From contig DAOVTC010000026.1 of NCBI GenBank assembly GCA_030633285.1, positions 1-9,836 on the forward strand: DNA of 9,836 nt, read 5' to 3'. Positions 5,753 to 9,836 of the stretch are shown here, one piece after another. Made by a program: the position numbers and the translations under genes. The DNA comes from Flavobacteriaceae bacterium. GTDB taxonomy: Bacteria; Bacteroidota; Bacteroidia; Flavobacteriales; Flavobacteriaceae. The notes beneath the pieces were generated by a model, which did no database searches, was not told the origin of the DNA, and saw only the letters and a list, made by a program, of their open reading frames with translations. Position 1 is the first letter of the stretch, and every line of letters starts with the position of its first letter.

Positions 5753-8700
5753 TTACATAAATCCATTAGGTGGTTGTTCACCAATAATTATATCATCAGT
5801 ATTAGGTAAAACATATCCTTCTTTGTAAATAACTGCCTTATTATTCTTACCTTCAATTAAAATTGTCAAAGCTTCTTTAAAACGAACATGCCTTATAAAG
5901 GTATCTTCATAAACCGTTTCTTGTGCGTTTAAATAATCAATGTCAAAATACCCATCATTACTAAAAGGATTTATAGTAAGGTAACCTACTTTAAAAGAGG
6001 TTAAGTTTTGAAAAAAATGAGTTCCTTGACTAGGGTCAATTCTGAAATTTTCTAAACCTGACTCTACAATTACTTTAGCTGCAGATACTTGCGACCAATT
6101 TACAGGAATTCCTAGCCATGGATCACTTGAACCCCATCGACCAGGCCCTACTAAGACATAGTTTTTTTCTTCTTTTTCAAATAAATCGTTTATTTTTTCT
6201 ATAGATACTGCTATATCAAGGGTTTTTGCTGCATTAAAAACATCTGGTTTTACATAAACAATATCATAAATATTATCATATTTACCATTACCTAAAGCAG
6301 ATTCTGCATAAATAATTGTATTGGTAATGTCAATTTCATCTGGTATTAGATGTTTATGATCATTATATTCTACAATAGGTCTTATTTGCAAGAAGCTAAA
6401 TTCTTTTGGTTCACCAGTTGGTACATCAAGTTTTACTGCAAATTCCATTTCAATGGGATGACCTATTTCTCTTTGACCTATTCGTAATAATTCTTTAAGT
6501 ATCTCTGCTAATGGAAAAGAATCATATTTTAAAATATTTTCAAAACTTAATATACGTGCACCATCGTGAAAAACACCAGAACGAATTCTATTACTTTGCA
6601 AATCATAAGTAGAAGCTACAAATTTTAAAGATCTGTGATTTTTTGCCTGCCTTAGGTTAATTTTAACTTTATTGATCTCCTCATTAACAGATACATGATA
6701 ACTATTTGGATTCATATCCAATCCGTAAAAATATTTTTGAGTCTCTTTCAGAGCTATTTCAGTTGAAGACAATTGTAATATATTTTTTGGATGATATGGC
6801 GAAAATCGTAAAGTACGTCCGCCACTAACAATTATTTCTCCCAAACCTAATGCAATATTAGCAATACCTTCACGTGGCGTTTCTTCTCCTATAGGGTAAA
6901 AATTAATCGACCTTGCTACACCTGAAATATTGGGATAATACACATCTTCATATTGAGTACCAATAACTTCTTGTAAAATTACTGCCATTTTACTTTCTTC
7001 AATAGAATGAGAAGTAGCTTTAATATAGGATTTACTGTTTTTATAAAATGCAGAAGCTATTACAGATTTAATAGCATTGGATACCATTTTTAATAATTGC
7101 TTCAATTCAGTATTTGGAACCATATAAGTGGCATAAATTCCCGCAAAAGGTTGATGTAAAGAATCTTCTAACACACTAGATGAACGAATAGCAATAGGAG
7201 TATTTGATGTTGCCAAAAAAGCTTCTATATCTTTTAAAGCATTCTCAGGTAGTGATTTTGAAATGAACTTATTTAAAACAGTTTCATCATCGTGTTTTTT
7301 TGCCACAAAAGAAAATAGATCATGTTCTTCCATAAATTCATCAAAAACCTCTGTACTCAATACTACAGTTCTTGGTATTGTTATAACAGTATCTTTGTAT
7401 TTATTAAATAGTCTGTGACGCTTTAAAAAGTAATCAATAAATGCCAATCCACGTCCTTTTCCTCCTAAAGACCCATTTCCAATACGTGAAAACACCAAGT
7501 ATTCATCATATTGATTTCTATCAAATTTTGCAATAATTCCTCTTGACCTATATATACGAAAAGCCTTAATAGATTTGATAAGAAACTCTCTTACATGATC
7601 CTTTTCTGTAAAATCTTCATATTCAATTTTACCAAATAATTTAGCTAAAGGAAATAACCCACGTGATTCTAGCCATTTAGAAAAATCATTCCGTCTGGCA
7701 TGATAAACGATTATATCTAATGGAATTTCAGCAATAGCTTTTTGAAAACTCTTTAAATCTTTTGCTGTTTTAATGACTTTTTCTTTTTCAGGATCCCAAA
7801 ATTCAAAATCACCAAATGAAAAATATCTTGTAATATATTTTTTTAAATCTAAACCTAAGGTTTCAGATTCTTTGTGTAAAAACTTGGCATGTAGCCCTAA
7901 AGCACGATTTTCATTTCTAGCCTCAGATGATTGAATTATAACTGGAAAATATTTGTCTTTTTTTCTTAAATATTCCAGAATATGAAACCCCGCTTCTTTG
8001 TCTTTTATACCATCTTTAAAATAGCTCACATCTGTAATAACACCCAATAAATTATTTCTGTATTTTTGAATCAATTCAATACCTTCCTCATAGGTTGTTG
8101 CTAATAAAACTTTTGGTCTGCCTCGTTTTGACATTACCTTACTATGCTCGTTTAAACCCTCTTGAATAAAAGATTCCGTTTGATTTAAAAGAATTTTATA
8201 AATTAAAGATAAATATCTGGAATAAAATCTTATTGAATCTTCAACTAACAAAATAGCTTTTACACCTATTTCATTGATATCTTTTTCAGCATTTATACGA
8301 TCTTCTACCAGTTTAATAATAGCAATAAAAATATTGACATTCCCATTCCAATGAAAAACAAAATCTATATGACTAGTATCTTTTTTATCTAAAAGTTTTC
8401 TTAACTCTTCAGGGTAATGACTTAAAGCAACAATTGGTATAAAAGAAAAACTATCTTTTATTTTATTTGAAATTATAATAGAGCGTCTGGCTGTATCTAA
8501 CCAAACAATAACAAGGTCTACATTTTCAGTTTCCATTATTTTTTTTGCGCTTCTAGCAGAATAGGCATGTAAAATATTGGGAGGATATCGTAGATTCAAA
8601 GCAGAATATTCAACAAATATTTGTTCGTCAATTCTACCATCTTCTTCTAATAAATAAAAATCAAAGTTTGAGCATACAATTAAAACATTGTAAATTCTAT

Positions 8701-8773
8701 TCTGCATCAATTGTTTGAATGAAACTTCTCTAAACTCATAAGTTTTTAAATCGGGTAGCTTATTTCGTAACAT
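5753..8773 (-). CDS. dual receiver-like / PPDK-type ATP-binding domain protein, lacking PEP synthase catalytic domains
   Basis: A 1006-residue protein of unknown role, likely cytoplasmic. Residues about 27-159 look like a degenerate receiver domain: the acidic pair is replaced by C34-S35 and the phosphoacceptor position by W91. Residues about 171-319 form a second receiver with the usual residues apparently present: E178-D179, D248 (VITDVS), S282 and K301. Residues about 422-802 are the PEP synthase/PPDK N-terminal ATP-grasp domain, with NGSLGGKGRG (K439), PIAIRSSSVLED (R530, E536, D537), FAGIYATY and, at the end, IEMEFAV and LQIRPIV (Q796, R798). Residues 803-1006 include YVLVGPGRWGSSDPWLGIPV and match no domain I can name. 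There is no TSHA-type phosphohistidine motif and no PEP-utilising barrel, so an automatic name of PEP synthase would mislead. A TTG at 8812 would add 13 residues, but ATG at 8773 (MLRNKLPDL) is preferred. It lies downstream of gdhA on the same strand, separated by a terminator. Confidence 0.85.
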   Translation of the reverse strand: MLRNKLPDLKTYEFREVSFKQLMQNRIYNVLIVCSNFDFYLLEEDGRIDEQIFVEYSALNLRYPPNILHAYSARSAKKIMETENVDLVIVWLDTARRSIIISNKIKDSFSFIPIVALSHYPEELRKLLDKKDTSHIDFVFHWNGNVNIFIAIIKLVEDRINAEKDINEIGVKAILLVEDSIRFYSRYLSLIYKILLNQTESFIQEGLNEHSKVMSKRGRPKVLLATTYEEGIELIQKYRNNLLGVITDVSYFKDGIKDKEAGFHILEYLRKKDKYFPVIIQSSEARNENRALGLHAKFLHKESETLGLDLKKYITRYFSFGDFEFWDPEKEKVIKTAKDLKSFQKAIAEIPLDIIVYHARRNDFSKWLESRGLFPLAKLFGKIEYEDFTEKDHVREFLIKSIKAFRIYRSRGIIAKFDRNQYDEYLVFSRIGNGSLGGKGRGLAFIDYFLKRHRLFNKYKDTVITIPRTVVLSTEVFDEFMEEHDLFSFVAKKHDDETVLNKFISKSLPENALKDIEAFLATSNTPIAIRSSSVLEDSLHQPFAGIYATYMVPNTELKQLLKMVSNAIKSVIASAFYKNSKSYIKATSHSIEESKMAVILQEVIGTQYEDVYYPNISGVARSINFYPIGEETPREGIANIALGLGEIIVSGGRTLRFSPYHPKNILQLSSTEIALKETQKYFYGLDMNPNSYHVSVNEEINKVKINLRQAKNHRSLKFVASTYDLQSNRIRSGVFHDGARILSFENILKYDSFPLAEILKELLRIGQREIGHPIEMEFAVKLDVPTGEPKEFSFLQIRPIVEYNDHKHLIPDEIDITNTIIYAESALGNGKYDNIYDIVYVKPDVFNAAKTLDIAVSIEKINDLFEKEEKNYVLVGPGRWGSSDPWLGIPVNWSQVSAAKVIVESGLENFRIDPSQGTHFFQNLTSFKVGYLTINPFSNDGYFDIDYLNAQETVYEDTFIRHVRFKEALTILIEGKNNKAVIYKEGYVLPNTDDIIIGEQPPNGFM

Positions 8774-8817
8774 GCTCAAAATTTTTATTACTGCAATATA
8801 AGAGAAAAACAATTCAT

Positions 8818-8850
8818 AAAAAAAGCTTGCCCCAAACAGACAAGCTTTTT
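8818..8850 (-). terminator. intrinsic terminator after gdhA
   Basis: AAAAAGCTTG (8820-8829) pairs with CAAGCTTTTT (8841-8850) in a 10-bp stem with an 11-base loop. Read on the minus strand, it is followed by seven T (8824-8818), 30 bases after the gdhA stop. It should separate gdhA transcription from the large gene downstream. That leaves only about 44 bases (8774-8817) for the latter's own promoter. A partial -7 match, TATATTG (8800-8794), lies there. Confidence 0.88.
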
Positions 8851-8879
8851 AAAATAATATGTTTTAAAATCAATTTTAA

Positions 8880-9836
8880 CTAAACTACTCCTTGATCTAA
8901 CATAGCGTCGGCTATTTTAACAAAACCTGCAATATTAGCCCCTTGAACATAGTCAACAGAACCGTCATCAAGTGTACCATATTTTACACAAGATGCGTGA
9001 ATATCATTCATTATTCTATGCAATTTTGCATCTACTTCTTCACGTGTCCAATTGAAACGCAATGAGTTTTGGCTCATTTCTAAACCTGAAACAGATACAC
9101 CACCCGCATTAGAAGCTTTTCCTGGTGCATATAAAGCAGCAGATTTTTGGAATACCTCTGTTCCTTCAGGAGTAGTAGGCATATTTGCTCCTTCGGCAAT
9201 ACACATTACACCATTTTTAACCAATACTTTTGCTTCTTCCTCATTTAATTCATTTTGAGTAGCACAAGGTAGTGCAACATCACATTTAACACTCCAAGGT
9301 CTTTCTCCTTTAATATATTTTGCATTTGGATACTCACTAACATACTCAGAAATACGGCCACGTTGAATATTTTTCAATTCCATAACATAAGCCAATTTAT
9401 CAGCATCAATACCATCAACGTCATAAATATATCCACCCGAGTCAGATAAAGTAACTACTTTACCTCCTAATTCGTTAACTTTTTCAGTAGCATATTGTGC
9501 TACATTACCCGAACCTGAAACAGCTACTATTTTTCCTTTAAAAGAATCACCTTTTGTTTCTAGCATAGTTTGTGCAAAATAAACAGTACCATAACCTGTA
9601 GCTTCAGGACGAATTAATGATCCACCAAATGACATAGATTTACCAGTTAAAACACCAGTAAATTCATTGCGCAATTTTTTGTATTGTCCAAATAAGAAAC
9701 CTATTTCACGTCCACCTACACCAATATCACCAGCAGGTATATCAGTATTAGCACCTATATGGCGAAATAATTCACTCATAAACGATTGAGTAAATCGCAT
9801 TACTTCAATATCTGATTTTCCTTTAGGATCAAAATC
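8880..9836 (-). CDS. gdhA: glutamate dehydrogenase (hexameric class), C-terminal part; 5' end beyond window
   Basis: Converts 2-oxoglutarate and ammonium to glutamate with NAD(P)H, linking nitrogen assimilation to the TCA cycle. The 318 visible codons correspond to roughly the last 70% of the ~445-residue E. coli-type enzyme. The frame stays open to the right edge, reading DFDPKGKSDIEVMRF, so the in-frame ATG at 9800 is internal methionine and not the start. The missing N-terminus includes the substrate-binding region and catalytic lysine. Seen here: PAGDIGVGGREIGFLFGQY, SFGGSLIRPEATGYGTVYF, the Rossmann dinucleotide motif GSGNVAQYA, CDVALPCATQNELN, EGANMPTTPEGTEVF, APGKASNAGGVSVSGLEMSQNS and the C-terminal YVQGANIAGFVKIADAMLDQGVV ending in TAG. 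SDSGG after the second Rossmann strand resembles NADP-using homologues, but cofactor preference is not decided by that alone. The promoter lies outside the window. Confidence 0.96.
   Translation of the reverse strand, partial: DFDPKGKSDIEVMRFTQSFMSELFRHIGANTDIPAGDIGVGGREIGFLFGQYKKLRNEFTGVLTGKSMSFGGSLIRPEATGYGTVYFAQTMLETKGDSFKGKIVAVSGSGNVAQYATEKVNELGGKVVTLSDSGGYIYDVDGIDADKLAYVMELKNIQRGRISEYVSEYPNAKYIKGERPWSVKCDVALPCATQNELNEEEAKVLVKNGVMCIAEGANMPTTPEGTEVFQKSAALYAPGKASNAGGVSVSGLEMSQNSLRFNWTREEVDAKLHRIMNDIHASCVKYGTLDDGSVDYVQGANIAGFVKIADAMLDQGVV

Noticed and set aside
5753..8773. Annotation as phosphoenolpyruvate synthase (ppsA)
   Set aside because: Only the ATP-binding domain is shared; no phosphohistidine motif or PEP/pyruvate barrel is present.
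8774..8812. TTG-initiated 13-residue extension (MFFSYIAVIKILS) of the large protein
   Set aside because: An ATG lies at 8773, the extension overlaps the only place left for a promoter after the gdhA terminator, and its composition is not that of the protein proper. It is not read as a signal peptide or membrane anchor.
9052..9258. Plus-strand reading frame of 68 codons inside gdhA
   Set aside because: Entirely antisense to the conserved gdhA coding sequence; no start signals or recognisable product.

Overview
The window is a stretch of ordinary chromosome from an AT-rich member of the Bacteroidota, most likely class Flavobacteriia. The evidence is the 5' end of a 16S rRNA gene with a Bacteroidota-type start, several promoters of the TAnnTTTG (-7) type used by this phylum, scarce Shine-Dalgarno sequences, and protein sequences of flavobacterial flavour. 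The genus cannot be fixed from 100 bases of 16S. I see no phage, transposon, CRISPR array, integration site or tRNA.

Layout from left to right. Bases 1-100 are the 5' end of a 16S rRNA gene on the minus strand. Its leader and two tandem promoters lie in a 621-base non-coding region (101-721), which also carries the divergent promoter of thrS. Bases 722-3961 hold the translation cluster thrS-infC-rpmI-rplT (threonyl-tRNA synthetase, IF3, L35, L20) on the plus strand. It ends in a long palindromic terminator (about 3979-4024) shared with the convergent prfA gene (release factor 1, minus strand). A 148-base divergent spacer separates prfA from a plus-strand gene for a small haem c lipoprotein, which ends in a second hairpin terminator. 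Beyond it, on the minus strand, lie a large multidomain protein (5753-8773) and, upstream of that, the 3' two-thirds of gdhA (8880 to the window edge), with a terminator between them.

Most of the window is core information processing: rRNA, tRNA charging, initiation, large-subunit proteins and termination. Two points deserve attention. First, infC has no usable ATG, GTG or full-length TTG start. The frame, the upstream stop and the family N-terminus place the start at an AUA codon at 2699, which fits the known habit of IF3 genes of using a non-standard start for autoregulation. Second, the 1006-residue protein joins two receiver-like domains (the first degenerate, the second apparently intact) to a PEP-synthase/PPDK-type ATP-binding domain. 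It lacks the phosphohistidine and PEP-binding domains that a real PEP synthase needs and ends in a C-terminal region I cannot assign. It is the best candidate here for undescribed biochemistry, although the rest of the window looks conventional.
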